Part shown: piece by piece, positions 22,591 to 33,794 of the stretch | How positions within the stretch are numbered: the first letter of the stretch is position 1 | How the letters are laid out: the number at the start of each line of letters is the position of its first letter | Source: Bettongia penicillata ogilbyi | Taxonomy: Eukaryota; Chordata; Mammalia; Diprotodontia; Potoroidae | Reading direction: 5' to 3' | DNA length: 64,000 nucleotides | Assembly (NCBI GenBank): GCA_023548195.1 | Contig: JAJHZJ010000336.1 | Coordinates: 2,770,704-2,834,703, forward strand | Notes under the pieces: model-generated | What the model was told of the DNA's origin: nothing | Database searches by the model: none | What the model saw: the letters and a program-made list of their open reading frames with translations, nothing else | Program-made: the position numbers and the translations under genes

Positions 22591-23036
22591 TTGGTGGTGG
22601 TGGTTGTCCTTCGTCTTCAAAGTGGACCAAAATGACATCACTATTGTAAAGTGAAATTTCAGTGTGTCTGACTGTGGCTGATCAGATCAAGATGGGATCG
22701 GAATGCTCTACCACATGCTGAGCACAGATAGTCCGTTTGAATCTTTGAGGTGGATATCCCAAATCTGCACACCCTACGTTTACTTTGCGCTGTCTCAATT
22801 CTGCTTTCCTCAAAGAACACAGCACCTTTTCTTATGTGGGCACTCCATGCTGAGCGGTCCTGTGCTAGTGTCTCCCATGTTGCAAGTCAATTCCAAAGTT
22901 CTTGAGAGAAACTTTGAGAGTGTCCTTGTATCGCTTCTTCTGGCCACCATGTGATCACCTGCCCCATACAAGTTCTCCATAAAATAGTCTTTTTGGCAAG
23001 CGTACATTTTGCATTCGAACAACGGGACCAGCCCAT
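22591..23036 (-). mobile_element. RTE-clade LINE, 3' segment (sense on minus strand)
   Basis: On the minus strand this matches the RTE copy at 14.3-14.7 kb: the MQNV/MQC-K tail of the RT, ATTTTATGGAGAACTTGTA-type sequence and the 3' UTR ending in (CCA)n. It forms one insertion with the plus-strand segment at 23037-23430. Confidence 0.85.
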
Positions 23037-23430
23037 CGAAGAACCATGGGTTACAATAAAGGGAGAAGTTTTGAATGCTGTGGATAAGTTCACTTACCTT
23101 GGTAGAGTATTTTCCAGGGATGTACACATTGACAATGAGGTTGATGCACACATTCACTGCCAAAGCTAGGTCAGTGTTTGGGAGGCTCCGAAGAAAGGTT
23201 TGGGAGAGAAAAGGTATTAGACTGACTACCAAACTGAAGGTCTACAGAGCTGTTGATCTGACCTCATTGTTATATGCTTGTGAAACATGGACAGTCTACC
23301 AGCGCCATGCCAGGAAACTGAATTGCTTCCATTTGAACCGTCTTGAGAAGATTCTGAGAATCACCTGGCAGGATAAGGTACCAAACACTGAACTCCTTGC
23401 TCAAGCTCAACTGCCAAGTATTTAAACTGT
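23037..23430 (+). mobile_element. RTE-clade LINE, inverted upstream segment
   Basis: The plus strand encodes the next-upstream part of the same LINE RT, with GRLRRKVWERKGI, YRAVDLTSLLYACETWTV and ITWQDKVPNTELLAQAQLPS. It ends at the element position where the neighbouring minus-strand segment begins. Decayed by stops upstream. Confidence 0.85.
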
Positions 23431-23439
23431 TTCAGACAG

Positions 23440-23690
23440 CGCAACTCTTCTGGTAGCACTTCCCTGGAAACAAATGGATGCCTATTCACTAAGGAATGGC
23501 CAAACAAATTGGAGTATGTGAATGTTAAATCGAACTTTTTTTATATGTTGGTTGTTTCTGTTAATTTTTTCATCCTTTTTTAAAATTCTTTGTTATAAGG
23601 AATGACCTTCTGAGAGAACAAGGGAAAATGACACAAAGAAAAATGTAGATGATATAAAAACAAAAGCTATCAAAAAATACTTTGTTTATT
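23440..23690 (+). repeat. L1 3'-end fragment
   Basis: Begins with AACAAATGGATGCCTATTCA, a diverged GGGGAATGGCTAAACAA segment, and ends with GATATAAAAACAAAAGCTAT. Internally shortened. Confidence 0.65.
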
Positions 23691-23905
23691 CCTCCACTGC
23701 ACGGTAAAGACCTTGTGATGAACACTGCATATCGCAGTCTTTTTTGGACATGACTGTTAGCTTTACAGAACCTTATTTTCTTTTTTATTCTTTACTAGAA
23801 GAATGACTCTCTGGAAAGGGAGGAATACAGCATAAAATAAGTGGTATAAAAAAAATCAATAGTTTTTAAATTTAAAAATCTATTTTAAAAAATTAAACCA
23901 TGACA
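23691..23905 (+). repeat. L1 3'-tail fragment
   Basis: Matches the same family from the ATATCGCAG segment through TTCTTTACTAGAAGAATGAC to the A-rich tail. It directly follows the preceding copy. Confidence 0.6.
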
Positions 23906-24285
23906 ACCTGTATATCTGTTACATTTCAAGTGTCATATTGGTGAGAGAGTGGGAGAGGAGCAAATGGGAGACTGGAGTAGAAGTGCTGAAGGGGTCTCAA
24001 GTGGAAAAGTTGAAGAAACCCACTAGACAAATTCTCAAGGTTTCTTCTAGCCTTCTTTCTTGCTTATTTTGCCATTATAAAAACAAGTTCATCCTCAATA
24101 GCAGATGAAATTTTTAGAAGCAAGTTGGTTCATATATGTATCTTAATTACACACCAATATTGCTTTTCATTAAGATAAACTGTCAGACAGTTAACTTTAT
24201 GTCCCAATTTACAAAAATAGAGATAATCACCCACAAAGTGTGGGTCAGCATATTCCCAAAAGAGAACATCTTTACCATGCATACC
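23906..24285. other. intronic sequence, nothing recognised
   Basis: No gene or repeat recognised. Confidence 0.35.
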
Positions 24286-24789
24286 CTTCTTTCTCCTGAT
24301 ACAGCCACTGCCCTAGCTCCAACTTTCCTCACCTCTTGTGTCCTGACTTCTAGGTTCTCCGCCTTCTCCGGTTCATCCTCCATTTGGCTACCAAAATAAA
24401 CATCCTAAGATGTGGCCCCCTGCATATCCCTATACCTTTGCTCAAAAACCTTCAGTCACTACGTACTGCTCCAGGGGAAACGAAACTGCTCTGCCTGGCA
24501 TTTAAGGGCCTCTACAATCTGGCTCCAAGATACCTTTGAGGACTTTTTTCTCTCACACACTTGCCATTCCAGTCAAAAGGAACTACTAGTTGTTCCCTAA
24601 ATGCTATATTCCATGTCAGGTCTCTGTGACAAGCTGTCCCGCCTCCCTTTTCCTAGCATCCTTCCAAGCTCAGTATGGGAGCCACCACCTTCCATAATCC
24701 CTTCACTGCAAGCTTCTCTCCTTTCTCAGATTACTTCTTTGTGCTGCTTAATCTAGGCATCATTATATCCTCATCCTCACACACACACG

Positions 24790-24834
<45 letters not shown>

Positions 24835-24945
24835 GAATGTAAGTTCCCTAAGATCAGAAACTGTTTCTCTTTTATCTTCCTGGCACCCAGCATAGTGCCT
24901 TACATAGTACCTAATAAATATCTGGTCAACTGATTTCCCCTTTTC
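24286..24945 (+). repeat. L2 ORF2 3' region and 3' UTR
   Basis: Contains GCCTGGCATTTAAGGGCCTC, a TACAATCTGGCTCCAAGATACC-like order and the 3' end AGCATAGTGCCTTACATAGT followed by AATAAATATCTGGTCAACTG. A CA/CG array interrupts it at 24778-24833. Confidence 0.78.
24778..24833. repeat. (CA)n microsatellite with CG interruptions
   Basis: CA repeat with a short GCGCGC core, inside the L2 just before its conserved 3' end. Confidence 0.95.
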
Positions 24946-25520
24946 CATGTTTCCCTGACATCACCATGTACTATGCCAGCAGTTTATGCCTAAATCTTGC
25001 CAGAGAAAAACAATGCATCATAAATGCCTGAGCACAAGCGGCTATGCCCTGGTCCATGGGCTTTCAGCTTAATATTGCTTCTAAAATATGGAGGGGGATA
25101 GTCCCAGACCATGGGGAGAAGGCTATGCTCAGTGTGCGGACATGGACTAACTGAAACATACCCATAAAACATATCCATAGTCCATACAACATAGAGGAGT
25201 ACAAATATGCAAGAGAGTTCCAAACCACAAAAGGATCCATTTCAATTCGAGAAGTTTAGCCCAGAGAAGAAAAGAATTGGTGGAGGCATCTTCTTCAAAC
25301 TCTGAAAGGACAAAATATGAAATAGGGCTCAATATCAAAGGAAGAGAAGTTTCCCACAATTCGAGTTCTCCAAAACTGGAGTGTGAAACAGCACATTATA
25401 CAGCAGTACACTTGTCATCGCTGAAAGCACCCACACAGGGACTAGATCCGCATCTGTCAAGGCTGCTACAGAAGACAAGGGATTCTACCGGCTTCAGAAT
25501 GCTAAAAGCAGTCTGGCCAA
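24946..25520. other. intronic sequence, nothing recognised
   Basis: No gene or repeat recognised. Confidence 0.4.
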
Positions 25521-25522
25521 CA

Positions 25523-25523
25523 A

Positions 25524-25611
<88 letters not shown>

Positions 25612-25791
25612 TGTGTCTGTGTGTCTGTGTGTGTGTCTGTCTGTGTGTGCGTCTGTGTGTGTCTGTGTGTGTGTCTGTGTGTGTGCGTGTCTGTGTGTGT
25701 GTGTGTCCGTGTGTGCGTCTGTGTCTGTGTCTGTGTGTGTCTGTGTGTGTGTGTGCGTCTGTGTGTGTGTGTGTCTGTGTGTGTGTCTGTC
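25523..25791. repeat. compound (GA)n-(GT/CT)n microsatellite
   Basis: About 87 bases of GA followed abruptly by about 180 bases of GT with regular CT and CG interruptions. All long open frames here are repeat artefacts. Confidence 0.96.
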
Positions 25792-27415
25792 TCCTCCTCC
25801 CCTCTGCTCCCCCACCCCACCCCGGGTCCTTATGGTCTTCTATGGCCTCTGTTCTGGGAGGTATCCTTCCATGAAGGCCAAACTGAGCAGTCTTCGGTAG
25901 ACAGGATGGAGTGGCCAGATTAAATAACCACTAGGCCTCAGGACTGTCATTTCGCTGAAGGTGCCACAGGATACACTACTTTCAAAAAACAGTTGTTGGC
26001 TTGTTATTGGACCCTTGCTCTTACAGAAGAGGTCATGTGTAATACAGTTACTTGTCCAGAGTTGTTCATTATGAGTTGGGGGATACGTGACGATCTCTTA
26101 GTAAGAACGGTAAGAGAAAGGAGGTTTCCATTGTTGGATGGAAATGGCACAGTAAAAAATCTTGTCTGTCCTGTCTCTCCATATTCTTTTACCCATCAGC
26201 CAGGCAGCTCTCCACTAAGCCCACTGGGAATGGGACTGTCAGACCTCAGGGTGTGCCTATTACTGCGGCAATGGCAGCCAAGATCCAGTTGTATACACCT
26301 CTCTCATTAGGGACAGAACCATCCATGAACCAAGCAAAGAAGCATTCTTTGAGAACTAAGTCCTCATAGACAAGGGCTGGAGAAAGAAGCAAAGTACTGG
26401 CACGGGACTGGAAGGCTCAGCCTTGAGCAAAGTCACAGCGTGCTCATGGAGGGCACTACCACCTGAGAGGCCTGGGCAGGCACAATCTTGAATCTGGCTA
26501 CAAACAGGGATTATAATAACTACTGTATGTCACAGGATGGATCACATAGGTAAAACACTATTTAAATGTGAGCAGCTGTTCCCGTCTTGCCCTTACAGCT
26601 CCTCAATTCATTCGTCTTGCCCGTCTCTTCTCGATTTTTCAATCTTCCCATTCATTGCCCTAAAATGTCCATCTTCTGTGGATAAGCGTGCCAGATCGAG
26701 TTTCACCAGGACGGCCCCTCCCCACTCCCTCTCCTCTCCGCATTCACCCTCTTGTTCTTCCTCTCAATATCCTCCTCTTGTTCCCTCTGGATCAAATGTC
26801 CCATTATTTGAATTTTTCATCTCCCCATATTTTTAATAGGCTGTGCTTTTTTATTCCATCTCCCTTGGGTCTCCTTGGCATGTCTAAAAGATGCGCCCAA
26901 AGGCTCATTTCTTAAGTGTTGGATTCTTTTTTAAAATCTAGGTAACCCCCAGCCTGTGGCTGATGCCTGGAATTCCACTATTAGAGATTTATTCTTTTGG
27001 GTTAAAACATTTTCTCCTATATTATATTTGACAAGGACCTCTGGATAGAAAAGGTAATCCATCAAACTATTACCACTTAGACATAAACGAGTTTTTCAGT
27101 CCTCTCCAAGCTTAGCCTTGCTGAAAGAAACTACAGACAGACTGACCCACAACAGATAGGTTTGCAACCTAAGTGGAAATACAGAGGCACTGCCTAGGAT
27201 GCCATGGATTGGGGCCCTGGGCAGGCAAAATAGAACAGGAGGCTCCAGAGTTGCCAAGGAGGCTTCAGAGGACAAGGGGTCAGTGCTTTGGAAATACTTT
27301 TAAAATGTTATTCTCAACTTAGGAGACAAGACAAAAAACCATCAAATATACAAAGAAAAAGAAAAGATTTTATACATGTCATGAATTTAATTGTTTATAC
27401 TTTGTTTTTAAAATG
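25792..27415. other. intronic sequence, nothing recognised
   Basis: Mixed composition with a pyrimidine-rich part at 26580-26830 that does not clearly match L2. No gene recognised. Confidence 0.4.
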
Positions 27416-27419
27416 TGCA

Positions 27420-27605
27420 TATTAACTAACATCCTGTTCACTTCCTTGTCCTTCTCTGAACTCTCTTCTGTGTATTTTTCCATAGTTGCCATAATATTGG
27501 CTTAGCTGATCCAATTCCATTTTCTCCTCTCTGTACCACTTTATATTTTCTGTCATTTCTAATTGGTGTAATAATATTCCACAATGTGTTTAGCCATTGC
27601 TCAAT
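27420..27605 (-). repeat. L1 3'-end fragment, old
   Basis: Antisense match to the L1 3' region through TAATATTCCACAATGTGTTT and AGCCATTGCTCAATCACC. Strongly diverged. Confidence 0.5.
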
Positions 27606-28545
27606 CACCGGGCACGTGTGCCACCCCCTTCTGGGGGACATCGCAAAGACTCCTGCCATGAAGTGTACACTGGGTGAGGTGTTGGGCAACAGGGACAAGA
27701 TGACGCCAGCCCCTTCCCTCAAGGACCTTATCATTTTTCTTTACAAAGAGATCTTTGGGGGTTTGGTCCTGGAGACACTTTACAGGAATAGAGGCGAAGG
27801 AGGGGGGCCTCCCAAACACAACTCTCTTGACCCACTGTTTTGCTTCCACCATCATGCATTCTTAAGTGTCTTCTTATGCTGCTTCACTATTTCAAAACTT
27901 ACACCAGGACCTCTTCACTTTCGATTTCTCCTTAAATCCATTGCTCCTCTAAGGATTTAGCAATTTTCTTAAAGGCAAATTACCACTTGGAGGAATTTTC
28001 TCTTTCCTTCTCTGTGGATGACACCTCACTACCCTAGCTTGGACCCTGAACTGACTTTCTTACTCCACAGTTCAAGCTCCTTAACTTACTCAATGAGTAA
28101 ATTAAGTGACTTAACTACCTCATAAATGTTATCTCCTACTCTTCTTGTAATTCTTAACCTTTCATTTTAAAAAATACTTAGACTTTTCTTTCCTGAGGAA
28201 AAAAAAAATTTGCTACAGAAGATTAGCCTAATGAAAAGAGAAACTGGTAAAGCTATGCCCTGGTGAAGCCAAAAACCAAATTTTTCAAAGGCTGGTTCTA
28301 ACAGGCTGCAAAAGTCCCAAAAGATTCCAGAAAGGTTTCCCAAAAAAAGAGACCCTTTTCCCTTGTGCTACCTAAACTAAAAAGCATATTTTAAACAAGT
28401 GTCTTCATTATAAATACAATCATTAAATCTATTACTCAATTCCACTGACAACAATTAAAACATTTCTACCTAAATTCCCTCACTGACTTAACTGGATGAG
28501 GTCATAGGATTTCCTGTCCCTAAATTACTTCAAAACTTTAAAAAA
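27606..28545. other. intronic sequence, nothing recognised
   Basis: No gene or repeat recognised. A 124-codon frame at 27586-27960 has no family resemblance. Confidence 0.4.
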
Positions 28546-28547
28546 TA

Positions 28548-28662
28548 AGATCACAGGATGGTAGGTCTAGAAGGACCTTAAGAATCAATTATCTAGTCCA
28601 ACCCCTCGATTTTCCAGATAAGGAAAATGAGACCTGAAGAAGTTTTTAATTAACCCATCCCC
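28548..28662 (+). repeat. ancient repeat with CR1/L3-like 3' pattern
   Basis: Reads GATCACAGGATGGTAGGTCT, ATCTAGTCCAACCCCTCG and ATAAGGAAAATGAGACCTGA, a pattern of old CR1/L3-related or MIR-derived repeats. Family not certain. Confidence 0.45.
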
Positions 28663-29985
28663 TTGGCTGGCTGGAAGAACTGAAAACAGGGCCAAGGGAC
28701 CAGACTCCATCTCTAGGGTTCTTCATACTCTGGCTTGCTCACTCGCAGTTTCAGAGATGTAGAGAGAGAAAAAAATAAAGGCAGAGTTTGGACTGTCCAT
28801 CAAAGAATTCTACAAAGACATGAAGCTAAAAGTAGCATAGGTTCCCCTTCTCTTCCTCAAAATGAAAGAGGCTATGAGGCTGTACCGCACTGAGCAGCCA
28901 CAATCCTGGTGAACCCTTTCTTTTCTGACCTCCTCCTGCTCTCTGTTGGGATTCCTTTCCTTTCAGCTGAAGGCCCAGGTTAGGTTATTGCTGCTTGTTC
29001 TCCTTCTAAAACAAGTTCACCTAAGTCCAAAGTGTTGTCTATAGAAAACTGCCCAGGTTGAAGTAGTAGATTTTAGATCCCTGACTCCTTTGTTTCCCTT
29101 AGGCATTAATCCCCTGGCTATTGTGAAAGGGGTCTCTCATTAAGTACCTTGGAGACTGAAAACCATTCTTGGCAGAAAACCTATAAAGGGAAGGAGACTC
29201 ATGGTCCAGCTTTCCATTTTAGCTGTTTCCCCAAGGTAAACAGCAAGGAGGCGGAAGAAAGATAGCCGATTTACCTATCTCTGGTTCTAGCGGCTTTCCT
29301 TGTGCTGGGGGTGGGCTGGATTATGTCTGACAGTCTATAAATCCATTCATTCCCATACTACAGCACTAAAAACAAAGGTTCACTTCCTAGGAGACATACA
29401 TGCCATCCCCCTCCCAATACCTCAAAAGTCAGTTTACTCTCAAAATGTTTACTTGTAGTCTCAGCACAAGAGAGCAAAGGATAAATCCCTTGTTCTCCTC
29501 TCTAGCCCTACCTATAGATTCAAAGTGAACAAGACCAACATGAAAAAAAAAATCTGTAGATAACTTTTAACAGTGGCTCCAAGCCACAGTACTACCATTT
29601 GAAAGGGCAGTGATGAAAATATACCAGCATAAATAGGTTATGAAAGAGTTGCCTTGGCATTACTTCCTCAAGAATTCAGAAAATCTAGGTTTTCAGGCTC
29701 TCATAGGCAAATAACTCCTCAATCTAATAAGAGATTCATTTTTTAGCTCTTTTAATAAAACTGATTACTGCAGGTGAAAGAGACATCACATAAGAAGCAC
29801 CCAAACTGCAAAACATCCTCAGAATAACAGCTAACAGAGAGCAACAGACTTGTAGAACATCGCCCTCTAAACCAAACTTTAATTTCATTTTTTGCTAAAC
29901 AGTCTCTTGATGGGATTTCCAAAGTGATATAAGAAAAAGCATAGAAGAGTGATCTCTCTCATACACCCAAGAAAAGTCATAAAAA
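28663..29985. other. intronic sequence, nothing recognised
   Basis: No gene or repeat recognised. Confidence 0.4.
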
Positions 29986-29989
29986 AATA

Positions 29990-30570
29990 CCAGATCAAAG
30001 AAATCTTCAGGACTAAAGAAAAATGACAAAGAACTCCTCTATCCAATCCAAGGCTGCAAAAGATGACAGTCAGAAGCTGACAGGCAACAAAACAGGGGTT
30101 GTGAGAATATGGAAACAATACAAGTTGCCTGAAGCCTGGGCCACTTTGAGTGAGGACACAGCAGGAGAAGTAGAAGGTGGTGAAACCTGTGGGGAGAAAC
30201 ACCTAGACAGTAGACTCTGGTAAACTGAGGGGACCTAAGCACTCAATGATTCCATGAGAAAGTAAGAATTTTTTTAAACAAAGTCAAAAGACTGAAAAAT
30301 TAGAAGAATATATGAAGTATCTACTATAAAAAAAAAAACTGACCTGGAAAACACGTAGAGGAAAAATAAAGAATCAGCAAACTTCCTGAAAACCATAACC
30401 AAAAAACCTGGACACAAATTTGAAGAAATCATTTTTTAAAAACTGTCTAGATCTATTGGAACCAGAAGGAAAAGTGAAAATAGAGAGAATACAATGGTCA
30501 CTTCCTGAAACTCTGAATTGATAATACACTGAAATCTCCCTCAAAATCCAAGATTTCCACCTCAAAGAAA
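29990..30570 (+). repeat. L1 ORF1 remnant
   Basis: From about 30335 the sequence matches a marsupial L1 ORF1 segment: CTGACCTGGAAAACACGTAG, then a decayed stretch, then TTGGAACCAGAAGGAAAAGT and GAAAATAGAGAGAATACA. The upstream part (29990-30330) fits the ORF1 start less clearly. Broken by stops. Confidence 0.6.
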
Positions 30571-30845
30571 AAAATGCCATTGTATGCCACTAGTTTGCTG
30601 GTGCTCTCAGCACCAATAACTGGATAACAGTGCCACTATGAATGCATAAGGTTACTTCAAATAATCCTGCAATTCAAACCAAATCCCAACCTAGCATAAT
30701 GCCAACATGTCTCAATCTAGGATGTTAAAATGTAAGCTCATTTTAGGATTTTTTTCATCTTCTCAGACTAGAATAGGTGCTTTACATTACAGAAATACAG
30801 AACTTCACACAAAATAAAAAATCAATTTCCATATTGTTCTTGTTC
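30571..30845. other. intronic sequence, nothing recognised
   Basis: No feature recognised. Confidence 0.3.
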
Positions 30846-30849
30846 ATCC

Positions 30850-31200
30850 TTCCTTTCTGAAAGGGATCAGTGACATCCCATTATGATGTCTGGACTTGCT
30901 TATGAACTGGATTGAAGTGAAGGAGTTGTACGAAGTCATTGGCCTCACTTTCTCTTCCAGAGTCATTAAAGTCCAATGGCAAGATGAAAGTCAAGATGAC
31001 TGGCCATGGTCCAGGATGCATGGATGATGCTGGCATCTTTGATGTCTGACCAAGCTCTAAGTTCTCCACAGCACCTGCTTCATGGCTGGTGGAACAAATT
31101 GTTCTCATCCACCCACTCCACTGGGGGAAGTCTTCGCAGGCTTGGGGTGGATGGCCTTCTAACTCACCAATGGGTCTAACGCTAAAACTGGATAAGCTCA
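30850..31200 (-). repeat. marsupial SINE (RTE-tail type)
   Basis: Plus strand shows a diverged copy of the order seen at 38.3 kb: GGCCTCACTTTCTCTTCCAG, GTCCAATGGCAAGATGA and GGCATCTTTGATGTCTGACC. This corresponds to the antisense SINE 3' half. Confidence 0.55.
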
Positions 31201-31429
31201 TTTGCTAAGACAGGTTTGCCCAGAGATGGCTACTGTGCATTTTACAGTTTCCTGGAGCCACAAAATAAATAAAGCTGATAATAAAGACTGTAAATGAAAT
31301 CCCTGATCTCTATTATATTCAGCTTGCTTTTCCTTTTAAATATGCAATTTAATGTTACTTTCAAAGCTGACCTACTCATCTTTGTTTCCTTCTGGATTTC
31401 CTTCTGTTTGTTTCTGAGCATTTTTAATA

Positions 31430-31985
31430 TTTCAATGACTTTCTTTTCTTCATTTTTTTTATAATACTATTACTAACCTCTTTCTCCCCCAACTGTCCCT
31501 CCCCTGGAAAAAAGAAAAATAAAACAAAATGGTCACAACAAACACACATCCTTAAACAAAACAAATCCAACCACTGGCCACGTGCAGAAACATGCACTGC
31601 ATTCTGCTCCTAGGACCACCAGATCTCTCTCTGGAAACAGGTAGCATGCGTCATCATTTGTCCTCTGCAATGACGGATGGACATTTATTGACCTTGTCCC
31701 CCAGAACTATTTTTCTTTACAATGTTTTATGGTACAAATAGCTCTCTTGTGTTTCTGTTCACTTCACTTGGCATCAGTTCCTAGAAGCCCTCCCACACTT
31801 CTCTGAGACTTCCATTTTATCACTTCAGCATGCCCAATAATAGTCTTCGAGAACATGGTCTGTTTAGCCATTCTCTGAACAATGGGTACCAGTTTGTTTC
31901 TTTGCCACAACAAATAGAACTGCTTCCCGAACTCCAAACAATACTTTTGTGTATGTGGGTTTTTCTCCTATTTTCAATATATTAG
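31430..31985 (-). repeat. L1 3' region
   Basis: Antisense copy with CCACTGGCCACGTGCAGAAA, TGTTCACTTCACTTGGCATC and a TTTAGCCATTCTCTGAACAA segment. The order matches the reverse complement of marsupial L1 3' sequence. Confidence 0.68.
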
Positions 31986-32144
31986 GAGTCAATAAATGTT
32001 TATCGAGCTGAACTTCAGGCAGAATTCTGAGTAAAGTAATAGAGTATGGTTATACAGTTTTGTGAAGCAAGTTCTCCATAGTGATAACGACCACCAATTT
32101 TTCTGTCAGACAATAGATATGTATTGTTCACCCTTTCGTGAAAA

Positions 32145-32240
32145 GTAATAATAATGCTTCACAAGTGTATAGCACTTTATAGCTTATAAAACACCTTGGC
32201 TTACATTACACATTCATGAAAAGTCACTCACATCAACCTC
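32145..32240 (-). repeat. MIR-like 3' fragment
   Basis: TATAGCACTTTATAGCTTAT and CACCTTGGCTTACATTACAC match the old MIR/L2-associated pattern also seen at 47.2 and 47.6 kb. Confidence 0.5.
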
Positions 32241-33575
32241 AAATTCTAAGAAGGTTTTCCCACCCCTAAATAATCTGTTTCTATAAGTTGATACGATGGT
32301 CTTTTCAGGGAAAAGACAACAATGCAACTCACTTGTGCAATCACAGTGTTTGTCAGACCGACAAAATTCTACTCTCCCAGAGCAATTCCCAGGGACAGAA
32401 TGTGGAAAGGCCCAACAATGATGAGGAGAAAGGAGCTGACTCAGAGCTCAAGGATACAAGAAAATAGGTGCCTTCTACTGGCAAATTAACAGTGAGGAAA
32501 TTAAGGAGCTTTAAGTTAGTAAAGTTCTGGCAGAAACACCAGGTTCTGTATTAATACTAAGAAAAAAAAGTCAAGAAAAAACCATTGACCAAATCATGCC
32601 CCCAACACAGGGGGCTGCAACAGCAGCTAGAGAATCACTGATTTGCCACCTGTATATCAATTCAAACTTACAAATAATCAGGCCTATATACAAACCATGC
32701 TCATTTCAGAGAACAAAAAGAATGGGGAAAAAATGGAGAGAGCAGATCATCCTCAAGAATTTTTTTAACCTAATCTTACAGCTGTATGGTACTTCTAACT
32801 TTCCAAAGTCCGATAACTCTTTGGATTTTCTGAGCACCCCGAAGGGGCAGACAGAGCAGAAAGTAACAGGTATTCCATACTGGAGAAACCTATTAAGGCA
32901 AAAAGGGAGACTGAGGGACTGGCCAAATTAACCAAAACTTCTTGCCAAACAATTAGTGGCGGAGCTGGGATGACAATTTCCGTCTAATTCCCCGCCCAGG
33001 TTCCTTCCACTGGACTCTGCTCCTTCCCCAAAAAGCTTAACAGAGATTCCCCCAACCACCCACCTGCCAATCTGAAAAAGATACAACAATGTCAATTGGT
33101 ACTAAACTTACTGGTACAAGCTGTGGTGATTTCAGAAAAACATCGAATTTTACATAGAGATATATCAATACAAGAACCCATATTAATGAATCTTTAATAT
33201 ATAAAATTAAATACATGGACTTACATACATATCTCTATATAGATATGTTCTCTCTTGGGATAATAATGTTTGCATTATATACCACATGTGGTTTCTATGA
33301 GGAAAATATAGATTTAAGTTTTTATTATTATTTCAATACCTTTTCATGGTATGAAAACAGTCATGAGGTCTTGAAGGTAACATTAGTAAAACATAAGCTT
33401 TCCAGTTCCCACTAGGCTGGAAAGCCTGCCTTCCTTCCTGTCACCTGAGGAGGCCTAACATGGAGAACACTGTGACCATGGCACCTCACCCAGGCTGTCA
33501 TCACCTGTGGTCCTGAAGCTCTTTGAAGGGTGCTGACAGAGACAGCACCCACAACAACAAAATGACAGATTCTCC
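32241..33575. other. intronic sequence, nothing recognised
   Basis: No gene or repeat recognised. Confidence 0.4.
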
Positions 33576-33579
33576 TTGA

Positions 33580-33715
33580 GGTGGCTATGTGGCAGGGAGG
33601 AAAGGATTTGACACAAACCTATATGGCCATAGGCAAACGGCTTAACCTCTCTTTGCCTCAGTTTCTTCATCTATAAAATGGAGATAATGCTTGGAATTAC
33701 CCATTCACAAGACTG
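33580..33715 (+). repeat. MIR-type SINE
   Basis: Has ATAGGCAAACGGCTTAACCT, GCCTCAGTTTCTTCATCTAT and AAATGGAGATAATG. Confidence 0.7.
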
Positions 33716-33794
33716 CTGTAAGAAAAGTGTGTCATTAAACCAGTCCCCAAGTAACAAATCTGCCTGGCCACAGAGACTCACGGCAGGCAGGGCG

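Noticed and set aside
25277..25923. Open frames of 87-207 codons around 25.3-25.9 kb
   Set aside because: They consist of Arg-Glu, Ser-Leu, Cys-Val or Thr-His repeats from the GA/GT microsatellite.
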